In this document: positions 7,836-17,375 of the stretch, piece by piece | Numbering within the stretch: position 1 is the stretch's first letter | How the letters are laid out: each line of letters opens with the position of its first letter | Source of the DNA: CAVSKL01 sp963728475 [NCBI: Candidatus Eiseniibacteriota bacterium] | GTDB lineage: Bacteria > Eisenbacteria > RBG-16-71-46 > JABDJR01 | Direction of reading: 5' to 3' | Assembly: GCA_963728475.1 (NCBI GenBank) | Contig: CAVSKL010000004.1 | Span: forward strand, 546,326 to 610,325 | DNA length: 64,000 nt | Notes under the pieces: model-generated | Database searches by the model: none | The model's input: the letters and a program-made list of their open reading frames with translations, nothing else | What the model was told of the DNA's origin: nothing | Position numbers and translations under genes: made by a program

Positions 7836-8594
7836 ATGAACCCGATCCTCAAGCGTGAGCGGCGGGGCGAGATCGAGATCCTCACGTTGAACCGGCCGGA
7901 GAAGCGGAACGCGCTCAACCTGGAGCTGGTGCGCGCGCTCCACGCCGCGCTGGCCGAGCTAGAGACCGACCGCGACTTGCGGGCGGCGGTGCTGACCGGC
8001 GAAGGGGACCATTTCGCGGCGGGCGCCGACATCGCCCAGCTCCTCGACCGCCGCGGCCCCGAGGCCCTGGACGCAATCAACGGGGCGCTGTTCACCCGCC
8101 TGGAGGAGCTTCCGGTCCCGGTGATCGCGGCGGTCCGCGGATATGCCCTGGGGGGCGGCTGCGAGCTGGCGCTGGCCGCCGACATCCGGGTGGCGGGCGA
8201 GAGCGCCCGGCTGGGCCAGCCCGAGGTGGGGCTGGGGATCATCCCCGGCGCCGGCGCGACCTACCGGCTCCCCCGGCTGGTGGGGATGGGGCGGGCCAAG
8301 GAGCTCATCTTCACCGGGCGCCGGGTGGAGGCGGCCGAGGCCCTGGCCATGGGCCTGGTGAACCGGGTGGTTCCCGACGGCCGGATGCTCGAGGAGGCGT
8401 TGGACGTGGCCTCGGAGGTGGCGCGCCAGAGCCCGGAGGCGGTTCGCATCGCCAAGCTCGCCCTCAACGCCCAGCGCCATGGGCAGCGCGAGGGAGACGC
8501 CCTGGAGAGGCTGGCCCAGGCCGTCCTCTACCAGAGCCCCGAGAAGGCGCGACGGATGACCGCATTCCTCTCCTCCAAGGGCAAGCGTTCGTGA
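7836..8594 (+). CDS. Enoyl-CoA hydratase/isomerase (crotonase family)
   Basis: 252 residues, ATG preceded by GGGAGGG. Crotonases hydrate or isomerise acyl-CoA thioesters in the cytoplasm. Visible are the N-terminal NRPEKRNALNLELVRAL, the oxyanion-hole string AAGADIAQL, GYALGGGCELALAADIRVA and GQPEVGLGIIPGAGATYRLPRLVG. Both catalytic glutamates expected for hydration (in GCELAL and in QPEVGLG) are present, which favours a true hydratase over other crotonases. The length is typical for the monofunctional family. It is co-directional with the MDR dehydrogenase 13 bases upstream. Confidence 0.93.
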   Translation: MNPILKRERRGEIEILTLNRPEKRNALNLELVRALHAALAELETDRDLRAAVLTGEGDHFAAGADIAQLLDRRGPEALDAINGALFTRLEELPVPVIAAVRGYALGGGCELALAADIRVAGESARLGQPEVGLGIIPGAGATYRLPRLVGMGRAKELIFTGRRVEAAEALAMGLVNRVVPDGRMLEEALDVASEVARQSPEAVRIAKLALNAQRHGQREGDALERLAQAVLYQSPEKARRMTAFLSSKGKRS

Positions 8595-8758
8595 TGCGGA
8601 CGGCTTTTGTGGGGATTCGGGCTAAACCCCGGGCCCCGGAGCCCCGATCATTCCGGGGAGAGGTTCGCGGCGGTCCGGACCGCCTGGGTCTGGAACATCA
8701 AGAAACACATTCGGTTCGGGCACGTGCCTCGAGTCGATTGGGAGGAGCCCTCAGGCTC

Positions 8759-9124
8759 ATGACGATTCGCCATCACGTGGGCCGGCTCGACGCCCTTCCC
8801 GACCGGGAGGGGATCCGGGTCCGGCTCGGCGGCCACACCGTGGCCATCTTCCAGCGCGACGGACGCGTCCACGCGGTGAGCGATTCCTGTCCCCACATGG
8901 GGGCGTCCCTCTCCGAGGGCTACCTCTCGGGGTGCACCGTGGTCTGTCCCTGGCACGGCTGGGCGTTCGACCTCGACGACGGCAGCTCGCCCTTCGACCC
9001 CGACGTCTCGGTTTCGGTGTATCGTGTGGAGGTAGAGGGGGGCGAGGTCTACGTCGAGATCGAGGAAGCGGCCGAGGCCCACACCGGAACCTGCGGCGAG
9101 GAGGGAGGGCGGGGCGCGGCCTGA
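8759..9124 (+). CDS. Rieske [2Fe-2S] ferredoxin-like protein
   Basis: 121 residues from ATG 8759, chosen because GGGAGGAG stands about 12 bases before it and residues before it in the same frame look non-coding. The two Rieske cluster motifs are complete: C44-P-H46 and C63-P-W-H66, separated by 16 residues, followed by GWAFDLDDG. There is no signal peptide or membrane segment, so it resembles NirD or the ferredoxin components of dioxygenases and is soluble. The partner oxidoreductase is not in the window. The next gene, a LON-domain protein, starts 14 bases later. Confidence 0.88.
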   Translation: MTIRHHVGRLDALPDREGIRVRLGGHTVAIFQRDGRVHAVSDSCPHMGASLSEGYLSGCTVVCPWHGWAFDLDDGSSPFDPDVSVSVYRVEVEGGEVYVEIEEAAEAHTGTCGEEGGRGAA

Positions 9125-9138
9125 GTCCGGGAGGCGTC

Positions 9139-9804
9139 GTGTCCCAAAGTCCACCTCGGGTTCTTCCCCTCTTTCCCCTCCCCGACGTCGTCTTCTTCCC
9201 CGGCACCAAGCTCCCGCTGCACGTGTTCGAGCCCCGCTACCGGCAGCTGGTGGAGGACGTGATCCGCGAGCGCTGGTGGATCGCGGTGCCGCTCCTTCGC
9301 CCCGGGCACCTGGGCGAGATCGAGGGCGCGCCCCCGTTTCATGACCTGGCCGGCGCCGGGCGCCTCACCCGCTACACCCGGCTCCCCGACGGCCGATTCC
9401 AGGTCCTGGTGGAGGGCCGGGCGCGGGTGCGGCTCAGCGAGGTGGCCTCCGAGCGCCTCTACCGGAAGGCGCGGGCGGTGACGCTGCCCGAGGCGGCCGG
9501 GGAACTGGAGGGGAGGACGGTGGAGGGAGCGCTCCGGCAGGGGGTGCGACTGGCCGCGGAACTCGGGCTCCTCGAAACCACCCAGGCCGGTCTCGGCGTT
9601 CCCCGGGACGGGGACGGCCGGCTGGCCCTGGTGAACCGGATCGCCTCGGTGGTGCTGGCCGAGTCCACCGAACGGCAGGGAATTCTGGAGACCGACGATC
9701 CACGGCAGCGGCTGGAGCTGGTGCTGCGGCAGCTCCGGATCTCGGCGCGCCTGCTCGAGGCCCTGGCCCGTTCCCCGCGCCCCCGCAAGCCGGAGGAGAA
9801 CTGA
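9139..9804 (+). CDS. LON N-terminal (substrate-binding) domain protein
   Basis: 221 residues from GTG 9139, preceded by GGGAGG. The start VLPLFPLPDVVFFPGTKLPLHVFEPRYRQL is the signature opening of the LON substrate-binding domain, and a C-terminal helical bundle (RIASVVLAESTERQGILETDDPRQRLEL) follows. There is no AAA+ ATPase and no protease domain, so it is the stand-alone LonN/peptidase-S16-like form found widely in bacteria. Its role is poorly known, possibly peptide or protein binding. It probably shares a transcript with the Rieske gene. Confidence 0.9.
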   Translation: MSQSPPRVLPLFPLPDVVFFPGTKLPLHVFEPRYRQLVEDVIRERWWIAVPLLRPGHLGEIEGAPPFHDLAGAGRLTRYTRLPDGRFQVLVEGRARVRLSEVASERLYRKARAVTLPEAAGELEGRTVEGALRQGVRLAAELGLLETTQAGLGVPRDGDGRLALVNRIASVVLAESTERQGILETDDPRQRLELVLRQLRISARLLEALARSPRPRKPEEN

Positions 9805-9865
9805 CCCGCCGCCCGGCAGCGGCTGTTCAACCGGCGGCGCGGCCGGGACCGGCACTTCCCACGGT

Positions 9866-10894
9866 CTAGGACACGAAGCGGAAGTGCACGCCGTCGCGGA
9901 GCCCGTGCCGGCCGAGCGCGTCAGCCAGGGTGCGCCGCGAGGGATCGCTGCCGTAGGCCAGGAGCCACCGGAGCCCGGGCGCGTTCCGGCCGGGAGTGAG
10001 CCGGGGGGCGGCCAATTCTCCGGGCCGGGGCGGATCGGGGAGGCCGTCGGCCCCCCGCACCTCCCGGGGACTCACCTCCACCGGTTGCACGCGGAAGCCC
10101 CGGCTCCGGAGCCCTTCGTCCCAGTCCTCCAGCGAGCGCCCCCAACCCCAGATCAGCACCGGCTCGTTCCGGGGGAACGATCGCGAGCAGGCTTCCATGG
10201 CCACCCGCCGGAAACCGTCGCGGCTCAGCCTGGGGTCGGTCCGGGTCACCCGGTCGGGGCGTTCGCGCCACTGGTAGAGGACCCGGTTCACCTTCCCGAA
10301 ACGCCACCCCGCGGCCGCGCCCCGGAGCCAGAGATCCAGGTCCTCGGGCCCGTCCACCTCGCGCCACCCGCCGATCCGCTCCAGCGACTCCCGGCGGAAG
10401 AGGGCGGTGGCGTGGGTGAGGGGGCTCTCCACCAGGAGGTTCCGCTCCAGCGCGCGGTGGATGAGAAACCGGTTCTGCCACTTCACGTACTCCCGCATGT
10501 TGTCGCTCACCGACTTTTCCGGGAACATGCGGACCCTGGTTCCCACCACGTCCAGGCCCGGGTGGCGCTCCATGTGGCGGAGCTGGCGGACCAGGCGGTC
10601 GCGGGCGCACAGATCGTCGGCGTCCATGCGGGCGATGTAGCGCCCCTCGGCCTTGGCCATGGCGGCGTTGAGGGTGGCGGCCAGGCCCGAGTAGGGACGG
10701 GCGAGGATGCGCACCCGGGGGTCGGCGCCGCCCGCCTCCTGGGCGATCCGCAGGGTATCGTCCTCGGAGCCGTCGTCGGCCACCAGCACCTCCATGTCGA
10801 GGCCGAGGTCGTGCTGTTCCAGGACGCACCCCAGGGCATGGAGCAGGGTGCCGGCGGCGTTGCGGGCGGGAAGGAGGACGGAGACCTCGAGCAT
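9866..10894 (-). CDS. Family 2 glycosyltransferase
   Basis: 342 residues from ATG 10894. The N-terminus is a classic GT-A fold of family GT2: VSVLLPARNAAGTLLHALGCVLEQ, VLVADDGSEDDTLRIA, the metal-binding DADD (RYIARMDADDLCARDRL), and the acceptor-side GPEDLDLWLR with its W. It adds sugar from a nucleotide-sugar donor, probably to envelope polysaccharide or lipid, at the cytoplasmic face. The last 110 residues (PVLIWGWGRSLEDWDEGLRSRGFRV...) look like an extra alpha/beta domain that I cannot name. No transmembrane helix is visible. It stands alone between two plus-strand genes. Confidence 0.9.
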   Translation of the reverse strand: MLEVSVLLPARNAAGTLLHALGCVLEQHDLGLDMEVLVADDGSEDDTLRIAQEAGGADPRVRILARPYSGLAATLNAAMAKAEGRYIARMDADDLCARDRLVRQLRHMERHPGLDVVGTRVRMFPEKSVSDNMREYVKWQNRFLIHRALERNLLVESPLTHATALFRRESLERIGGWREVDGPEDLDLWLRGAAAGWRFGKVNRVLYQWRERPDRVTRTDPRLSRDGFRRVAMEACSRSFPRNEPVLIWGWGRSLEDWDEGLRSRGFRVQPVEVSPREVRGADGLPDPPRPGELAAPRLTPGRNAPGLRWLLAYGSDPSRRTLADALGRHGLRDGVHFRFVS

Positions 10895-11113
10895 GGGGAA
10901 GTCCGGGTTTTCCTCTCGGGGCGAGGTTCATTATCCTCGGTGGGTCGCACCCCGACCGGGGAGGGTCACGGGCCGGGAGGACCGTGGGGGGCGGCACCCC
11001 GGTGATCGGGCCGGGCGAGGGGGAGGCGTCCGGGCGCGGGTCCGGCGGCGCCTCGACGCCGCACGGTCGGCTTTAGTGTTGCAGATCGGCCACCTTCAGT
11101 CCAGGAGAACCGC

Positions 11114-11905
11114 GTGAACCACCGTCTCGCCGGCCGCACCGTGCTCGGCGTATTCGCCCACCCCGACGACGAAACCTTCGGCCCCGGCGGCACCTTGGCC
11201 CGGCTCGCCGCCGAGGGGGCCGACGTCCACCTCCTCACCGCCACCCGCGGGGAGTCGGGCACCATCGGGCCCTCCGGGGGCCTGGGCCGCCTCCGCCTGG
11301 CCGCGATCCGGGAACGGGAGCTGGTGGACGCCTGCGCGGTGCTGGGGATCCGCCCGCCGGTCTTCCTTTACCTCCCCGACTACGGCCTGGGCCGCCTGGA
11401 GGAGGAGACGCTGCTCCGCCCCATCGTCCGGGTGGTGCGCGAGGTCCGTCCCGACACCCTCCTGGTCTTCCATTCGAACGGCATCAGCGGCCACCTGGAC
11501 CACCGCACGGTCACCGAACGCACGCTCACCGCCTTCGCGCGCGCCGCCGATCCCGATTTCGCCCCCGAACTCGGCACCCCCCACCCGGCGGCCCGGATGT
11601 GGGGCTACTGCATTCCCGAATCGCGAACCCGGAAGATCACCTGGCGCCGCGTTCACGGGGTGCCCGACGCGGAGGTCGACGCGGAGATCGATACCCGGGA
11701 GTTCCTGAAGGCGAAGCGCGAGGCGGTCAACGCCCACGCCACCCAGCGCGCGTTCATCGACGACATGGAGGCGCGGCTGGGGGGGCTCGAAGGGATCTGG
11801 TCGAGCGAGGGGTTCGTGCTGATGGCGGCGCGGGCGCCGCTCCCCGCCGGCGCCCCCCACCCGGTGGACGATCTCTTCCTGGGGATGCCCGGCGGAGCCG
11901 GCTAG
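11114..11905 (+). CDS. PIG-L/LmbE family N-acetylglucosaminyl deacetylase-like protein
   Basis: 263 residues, GTG start after AGGAGAA. The zinc motif AHPDDE (GVFAHPDDETFGPGGTLARL) opens the protein and the third metal ligand lies in HSNGISGHLDHRTVTE. Family members are zinc-dependent deacetylases of GlcNAc-linked substrates (GlcNAc-PI, mycothiol or bacillithiol precursors, antibiotics). The substrate cannot be deduced; if the organism makes bacillithiol this could be a BshB-type enzyme. Its stop overlaps the stop of the convergent ketopantoate reductase gene. Confidence 0.9.
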   Translation: MNHRLAGRTVLGVFAHPDDETFGPGGTLARLAAEGADVHLLTATRGESGTIGPSGGLGRLRLAAIRERELVDACAVLGIRPPVFLYLPDYGLGRLEEETLLRPIVRVVREVRPDTLLVFHSNGISGHLDHRTVTERTLTAFARAADPDFAPELGTPHPAARMWGYCIPESRTRKITWRRVHGVPDAEVDAEIDTREFLKAKREAVNAHATQRAFIDDMEARLGGLEGIWSSEGFVLMAARAPLPAGAPHPVDDLFLGMPGGAG

Positions 11906-12951
11906 ATCTCCAGCCCGCCGCGATCCCGGCCGGATTCGGGCACGCGCACGGTGCCGTCCTCGAAGTCGATCAGGTCGTCGAACCGCCGGCGGAACTCCCC
12001 GGGGTCGTAGGGCTCGGGCCCGAGGCCCCGCACCCGCGCGTCCTCCAGCAGCGCCAGCACCCGCGCGTTCACCGGGGCGTCGATCCCGGCCTCGCGCCCC
12101 AGACGCACGATCTCGCCGTGATAGAAGTCGTTCTCCAGTCGCGGCCGCCGGTGGTGCAGGTTCTGCCAGGTGGAGTTGTACACCCCGCCCGAGGTGTCGG
12201 GCGGGCTCCCGCCGGCCCGGAAGCGGGCCAACAGCTCCTCCACCGGCTGCCCCAGGCCCGAGGCGGGTTCGGCGCGGATCTCCGCCGCCGCGAACACCCG
12301 CTGCGCCTCCTCCAGCACCGCCACCTGCACCCGGGCGAGCGCGGGCTCGATTCCGGTCCGGCGCACCAGCACCGGCGGCCCGCTGACCAGGTTCACCAGG
12401 AGCTTGAGCGCCTTGTCCGCGCGGATGTCGGGGCTGAGGGCGGCGGTGAAGCCGGCGCCGGCGAGGTCGGCGGCCATCTCGCGGGCCGCGTCGTCCACCC
12501 CGCCGGGATACCGGCCGAGGATGAGCTGGCCGGGACGGCGCAGCCGCACCTCGCCCGGCACCAGCAGGGTGGCGGTGAACCGCACCACGCCGCCGTAGAG
12601 CCGGGGGCAGAAGGGGAGCGCGGTCTCCTCGGCGCGGATGCCGTTCTGCCAGGTCACCACCGGGCGCGCTCCCGCCGAAGCGGCGGCGCGGGCGGCGGCG
12701 GCCACGTCGGGGGCCTGGACGGTGAGGAACACCGGCGCGCCGGAAGGGAGGCGGGCGGGGAGCGCGGTCTCCGCGCGCACCGGCGCCAGGAAGGTCTCTT
12801 CCCGGGCCACCGCGCGGATCCCTCCCTGGGCCCGGATCGCCTCCACGTGGGCGGGGCGCGCGATCACCGTGGCCGCGCGCCCGGCGCGGGCCAGGTAAGC
12901 GGCCATCGCCGAGCCCACCGCGCCCGCCCCGAAGATCACGTAGGACTTCAT
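11902..12951 (-). CDS. panE: 2-dehydropantoate 2-reductase (ketopantoate reductase family)
   Basis: 349 residues from ATG 12951. It shows the N-terminal NADP-binding GAGAVGSAMAAYLARAG, then the family lysine region DIRADKALKLLVNLVSGP and the C-terminal ENDFYHGEIVRLGREAGIDAPVNARVL that covers the active site. Ketopantoate reductase makes pantoate, the substrate of PanC, in coenzyme A synthesis. The panB and panC genes lie 6-8 kb away in this window, so the whole pantothenate branch is present though not contiguous. The protein is somewhat longer than the usual 300 residues, so a paralogous reductase activity is possible. Confidence 0.85.
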   Translation of the reverse strand: MKSYVIFGAGAVGSAMAAYLARAGRAATVIARPAHVEAIRAQGGIRAVAREETFLAPVRAETALPARLPSGAPVFLTVQAPDVAAAARAAASAGARPVVTWQNGIRAEETALPFCPRLYGGVVRFTATLLVPGEVRLRRPGQLILGRYPGGVDDAAREMAADLAGAGFTAALSPDIRADKALKLLVNLVSGPPVLVRRTGIEPALARVQVAVLEEAQRVFAAAEIRAEPASGLGQPVEELLARFRAGGSPPDTSGGVYNSTWQNLHHRRPRLENDFYHGEIVRLGREAGIDAPVNARVLALLEDARVRGLGPEPYDPGEFRRRFDDLIDFEDGTVRVPESGRDRGGLEI

Positions 12952-13012
12952 GCAGGCGATTGTAGGATTCGATCCGGCAACGTGCTACCGTGTTGTCGGG
13001 CTTGATCAAGGC

Positions 13013-15559
13013 ATGAAGCGAATCCTCCGCCTGGGCTTCTTTCTCCCGGGTCTTTTCATCATCGCGACCACGGCCCCCGGCGGGGCCTCGGCCGTGCCCG
13101 CGCCCGCTCTCGACCCGCCGCTCCGCGCCCTTCTCGCCCTTCCCGCGTCGAGCGCCCCCGGGGTGCTGCGTTCGGCGGCGGACGGGGCCTCCCGCCCTCC
13201 CATTCCCCTCTCGCTCATGAGCGCGGTGGAGTCCGGCGATCCGCCCCGGCTGGAGGTCTTCCTCCAGACCGAGCCGGGGCGCGCTCCCGGCGGCGACGGG
13301 GTGGCGGCGGTGTCGATGGGGGGCGGCCTTTACGCCGCGCGCGTCACCCTCGACGGCCTCCGGAGGCTGGTCGACGCGGGAGCGCTACGCGAGGCGCGGC
13401 TCTCACGGCCGCTCTTCCCGACCCTGGACCGGAGCACCGCGTTCCTGGGCCTGGGGCAGGTGCGCCGCATGGATCCCCAGACCGGGGAGTTCTCCGGCGC
13501 CACCGGTGACGGGGTGGTGGTGGGGATCGTGGACACCGGCGTGGACTGGAATCATCCCGACTTCCGCACCCCCGGCGGCGGTTCCCGCATCGCCTGGCTC
13601 TGGGACCAGGAGGAACCGTTCGGGACCCCCCCCAAGCCCTACGGGTTCGGGCAGGAGTACACCGGAGCCGAACTCGACTCCCGGGCGGTGGATTCCTACG
13701 ACCGGGCCGGGCACGGGACCCACGTGGCCGGAATCGCCGCGGGCAACGGACGCGGCTCCCTGGTTCCCGGCGAAGGGGTGCGGTTCGCCGGGCTCGCCCC
13801 CAAGGCGACCCTGGTGGTGGTGCGCACGAACTTCACCGAGTTCGGGGTCGCGGTGGGTGCGCGCTACGTGTTCGACAAGGCCGCGGCGATGGGCATGCCC
13901 GCGGTGCTGAACCTCAGCCTGGGGAACCACTCCGGACCGCACCTGGGCGACACTCCGTTCGAGCGCTCGCTGATGAACCTGGTGGGTCCGGGCCATCTGA
14001 TCGTGGCCGCCGCCGGTAACGACGGGGCCCGCGACATCCACGCCGAGGTTCCGGTGCCCGCCTCCGGCGCGGCGGCGCTCCGGTTGCGCTTTCCCCTTCA
14101 CGGGCGCGATCCCCAGACCGTCGCCTATACCAGCATCGCGGGATGGTACGCGCCCGGCGACCGGTACCGGTTCACCGTGATCGATCCCGACGGTGTCGAC
14201 TCCACCCGTTTCGAGTGGGGCGACGTGGAGAAGCGGGTGAGCTTCCGCCGCGCCGACCTCCTCGCCTCGGTGACCTCGGACGAGGGGCGCGGGACCTTCA
14301 CCCTGGAGATCGCCGACTCCCCCGGCGCGGTCCGCGCCGCCACCGGCGACTGGACCGTGCGGATCGAAGCGGCGGCGCCCGAATCCGATGCGCAGGTCGA
14401 CTTCTGGCTGGTCAACTGGCGGAACGACACCGGCGAGTACCCGGTGTTCCTGGACGATGTGGATCACGAGGAGACGGTGGTGGTGCCGGCCACCGCCCCT
14501 CGCATTCTGGCGGTGGGGGCGATTTCCACCCGCTCCTGCTGGACCGACTCCGCCGGCGGCGAGCGCTGCTACCCGACCCCTCCCACCGAGGGGGACGTGG
14601 CCTTCTTCTCCAGCATCGGGCCCACCGCCGACGGGCGGGTCAAGCCCGAGATCCTGGCCCCCGGCTACGGGGTGGTCTCGGCCCGCTCCTCCACCATCTC
14701 CCCGGACTCGAGGACGCCCGCGGAGCTGGCCGCGCTCAGCACCCCCGACGGCCTGTACTGGCTGGACCAGGGGACCAGCATGGCTTCGCCGCACGTGGCC
14801 GGCACGGTGGCGCTGTTGCTCCAGCGCTTTCCGGACCTCACCTTCGACCAGATGGTGGGCCGGATCACCGCGCGCGCCTCCACCGGCGAGGATGGGCGCA
14901 CCGGCAAATCCGACCGCATCCTGCGCACCGGGGACGCGGTGGCGCCCGCGGTCACCCTCAGCATCGCCGACGCCCAGGTCGAGGCCGACGGCGTCCACGT
15001 GACCTGGTACGCGGGCCGGAGCCGGGGCGAGGTCCGCTACCGGGTCTACAAGGGGTACGCCCCCGAGGGCCCGTACTTCGCCTTCGCCGGCGCCCGGGTG
15101 GGGGGCGACAACCCCTACACCCTTCTGGACCCCGATCCCGATCCCGGACGGGTGCAGCTCTACCGGATCGCCAGCGTGGACGCGGCGGGACTGGAGGAGG
15201 ACCTGGATACCCTCCGGGTCCCGGTGGGTGGAAGGGCGCGGTTCGCCTTCCGCGCCCCCGACCCCAATCCCGCCCGGGACGCGGTCACCCTGCGCTTCTA
15301 CGTTCCCCCCACTCCGGCGGGAGGCGCCTACGCGCTGCGCACGGTGGACGTGAGCGGCCGGCTGGTGAGCCATGAGGAGGGGAGCTTTCCCCCCGGCGGC
15401 GCCGACCTCACCCGGCGATGGGATCTGCGGGGCCTGGGGGGGAACCGCGTGGCCGCCGGGATCTACTTCGTGCGGCTCTCGGTCCGGCCCGCCGCCCCGC
15501 CCGGCGCCGCCCCGCCCGGCGCGTGGAGCGCGGTCCGGCGGGTGGTGGTCCTGCCCTGA
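13013..15559 (+). CDS. Secreted subtilisin-like (S8) serine protease with FlgD-like C-terminal module
   Basis: 848 residues from ATG 13013; an earlier in-frame start would overlap the divergent panE start and lacks a signal peptide. Residues 1-28 are a signal peptide, then a propeptide-like region. The catalytic triad is complete: D174 in VGIVDTGVDWNHPDF, H234 in GHGTHVAGIAAGNG, S589 in GTSMASPHVAG. A beta-rich insertion lies between His and Ser. After the protease come a fibronectin-like domain (VHVTWYAGRSRGEVRYRVYKG) and a C-terminal FlgD-type beta domain (PNPARDAVTLRF ... GIYFVRLSV), like the sorting domains of type-IX-style secreted proteins. It is probably exported to the cell surface or medium. 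Confidence 0.92.
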   Translation: MKRILRLGFFLPGLFIIATTAPGGASAVPAPALDPPLRALLALPASSAPGVLRSAADGASRPPIPLSLMSAVESGDPPRLEVFLQTEPGRAPGGDGVAAVSMGGGLYAARVTLDGLRRLVDAGALREARLSRPLFPTLDRSTAFLGLGQVRRMDPQTGEFSGATGDGVVVGIVDTGVDWNHPDFRTPGGGSRIAWLWDQEEPFGTPPKPYGFGQEYTGAELDSRAVDSYDRAGHGTHVAGIAAGNGRGSLVPGEGVRFAGLAPKATLVVVRTNFTEFGVAVGARYVFDKAAAMGMPAVLNLSLGNHSGPHLGDTPFERSLMNLVGPGHLIVAAAGNDGARDIHAEVPVPASGAAALRLRFPLHGRDPQTVAYTSIAGWYAPGDRYRFTVIDPDGVDSTRFEWGDVEKRVSFRRADLLASVTSDEGRGTFTLEIADSPGAVRAATGDWTVRIEAAAPESDAQVDFWLVNWRNDTGEYPVFLDDVDHEETVVVPATAPRILAVGAISTRSCWTDSAGGERCYPTPPTEGDVAFFSSIGPTADGRVKPEILAPGYGVVSARSSTISPDSRTPAELAALSTPDGLYWLDQGTSMASPHVAGTVALLLQRFPDLTFDQMVGRITARASTGEDGRTGKSDRILRTGDAVAPAVTLSIADAQVEADGVHVTWYAGRSRGEVRYRVYKGYAPEGPYFAFAGARVGGDNPYTLLDPDPDPGRVQLYRIASVDAAGLEEDLDTLRVPVGGRARFAFRAPDPNPARDAVTLRFYVPPTPAGGAYALRTVDVSGRLVSHEEGSFPPGGADLTRRWDLRGLGGNRVAAGIYFVRLSVRPAAPPGAAPPGAWSAVRRVVVLP

Positions 15560-15569
15560 CGGCCCCGCC

Positions 15570-17375
15570 CTAACTGTCCCGCGGCGGGGCCTCGGGTTCC
15601 GGGCCGGGCCAGAGGTCCTTGCGCCAGCCCCCTACCGCCGCCGCCCGCGCCGCCCGCCGCCGGAGGCCCCACGCCCGCCATCCCGAACCCGCCGCGGTGA
15701 GCGGACGGCGGCGAAAGCGCGCCTGGTGATAGACGGCGAGGTTGTGGAGGAAACCGGGATGGCCGGGCTCGAGCGCGGCCGCGCGGGCGGTGCAGGCGAG
15801 CGCCCGGTCGAGGTCCCCCTCGTAGAACCAGGCCGCTCCCAGGTCGCACCAGTAGCGCGCGCGGTCGGGCTCGGCGGCCACCGCCCGCTCCAGCCGGCGC
15901 CGCGCCTCCTCCGCCCGGCCCGCGCGGAGGGCCGCGACCCCCAGCAGGTAATCGAAGCCGGGGATGGGGGTGAGGGGATCGCGCCCGGCCGCCCGCCCGT
16001 AGTGTTCGATCGCCGCCGCCGGTTGTTCCTCCACCGCCAGATCGCCCAGCCCCCGGTGCCCCCAGGGGGAGTCGGGATGCCGGCGCGAGAGCACCTTGAT
16101 CAGCCCTTCCGCCTCCACCCGGCGCCCGGACCGGCGGAGAAGATCGGCAAGCGCGTACTCCAGGACCGGGACCGGGCCGCAATCGCGGATCGCCTCGCGG
16201 AGCCGGCGCTCGGCGGCGTCGCGTCCGAGGAGGCGCTCGTCGGATCGGGCCAGGAGCTGGTGGGGAAGGGGGTCGCCGGGCCGCGCTTCCGCCGCGTCCT
16301 CGAGCAGTTTCCTCGAGGCCCCGGGAGCCAGGAGCCGGAGCGCGCCCAGCCCCGCCACCAGGAGCGTGGCCGCGGGGAGGAGCGCCAGCGGCTCCTCGAA
16401 GACGGCGGCGTAGGCGCGGCGCGCCTCCTCCGTCCGCCCCAGCTGCTCCAGGGCCTGCCCGCGGGCGGCGGTGAGCCGGGGATCGCCGGGGCCGGCGCCG
16501 ATGCTCCCGTCCAGGATGCGGAGGGCGTCCTCGGGCCGTCCGCTCCGGCGATGGATCGCGGCCAGCGCGGTCACCGCGGGCACGTGGCCGGGCTCGCTCT
16601 CGAGCGCGCGGGCGAGGAGTTCCGCGCGGGCATCGTCGTCCAGGTCCGGAGCGGAGACCGCCCGGGTGTAGAGAACCTCCGGGTTCGCGGGGAACGCGGT
16701 CTCGAACCGTCCGCGCGCCTCGTCCCCGGCCTCCTCCCCCTGGAGCGCGAAGAAGGCGAAGGCGGTTTCGCGCAGGAGCCGGGGGAGGCGCGCGGGATCC
16801 GGCGCCGCCACCTCGTGCCGCCAGAGCCGGGCCATGCCCTGGAAACGGAGATGGCGGGTGAGATCCTCCAGCTCCAGGAGTGCCTCCTCGCGGCGGCCGG
16901 CTCCGGCCAGGGCCAGGGCGAGCTGGAGCCGGGTGGGGGCGTGGGTGGGCGCCACCTCCCGCGCGGCCCCGGCCAGCCGCACCGCCTCCTCCCAGCGCCC
17001 GTCCCGCGCCTCGATGGCGCCCAGTGCGGCCAGGGCGGGCGCATCCCGGGGATCGTCGTCGAGGAGGTTCCGCGCCACCGCCCGGGCGAAGTCCGCGTTC
17101 CCGACCTCCAGGTAGCGCTCGAGGTCGCGATAGCGCGGCCAGCGGTGGAGAAAGCGGATGAGATCGGCGCGGGCGGCCATCTCGGGGTTCCGCGCCACCG
17201 CGGCCTCGAGGCCGCGCCCCAGGATCTCCAGGGAGAGGCGCGCGCGCCCGTCTCCCCCCAGAATGGACAGTTCGGGCTCGGCGGGGAGATGGAGCCGGAG
17301 GGGCAGGGAAAAGAAATCGGCGGTGCCCGGGTCGAGTTCGAAGGAAATCCAGAGGGGAGGTGAGGGGTCGGGCAT
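15570..17375 (-). CDS. Large tetratricopeptide-repeat protein
   Basis: 601 residues from ATG 17375, with GGGAGGGA 9 bases upstream; further upstream residues in frame look non-coding. An N-terminal beta-like segment (WISFELDPGTADFFSLPLRLHLP) is followed by about 12 TPR-like helix pairs, with recurring A-L-x-x-G-R-x-E-E-A patterns such as RAGRAEEARRRLERAVAAEPDRARYWCDLGAAW and LEPGHPGFLHNLAVYHQA. There is no signal peptide and no enzyme motif. TPR arrays bind other proteins; the partner is unknown. The gene converges on the subtilase gene, 10 bases apart. Confidence 0.8.
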   Translation of the reverse strand: MPDPSPPLWISFELDPGTADFFSLPLRLHLPAEPELSILGGDGRARLSLEILGRGLEAAVARNPEMAARADLIRFLHRWPRYRDLERYLEVGNADFARAVARNLLDDDPRDAPALAALGAIEARDGRWEEAVRLAGAAREVAPTHAPTRLQLALALAGAGRREEALLELEDLTRHLRFQGMARLWRHEVAAPDPARLPRLLRETAFAFFALQGEEAGDEARGRFETAFPANPEVLYTRAVSAPDLDDDARAELLARALESEPGHVPAVTALAAIHRRSGRPEDALRILDGSIGAGPGDPRLTAARGQALEQLGRTEEARRAYAAVFEEPLALLPAATLLVAGLGALRLLAPGASRKLLEDAAEARPGDPLPHQLLARSDERLLGRDAAERRLREAIRDCGPVPVLEYALADLLRRSGRRVEAEGLIKVLSRRHPDSPWGHRGLGDLAVEEQPAAAIEHYGRAAGRDPLTPIPGFDYLLGVAALRAGRAEEARRRLERAVAAEPDRARYWCDLGAAWFYEGDLDRALACTARAAALEPGHPGFLHNLAVYHQARFRRRPLTAAGSGWRAWGLRRRAARAAAVGGWRKDLWPGPEPEAPPRDS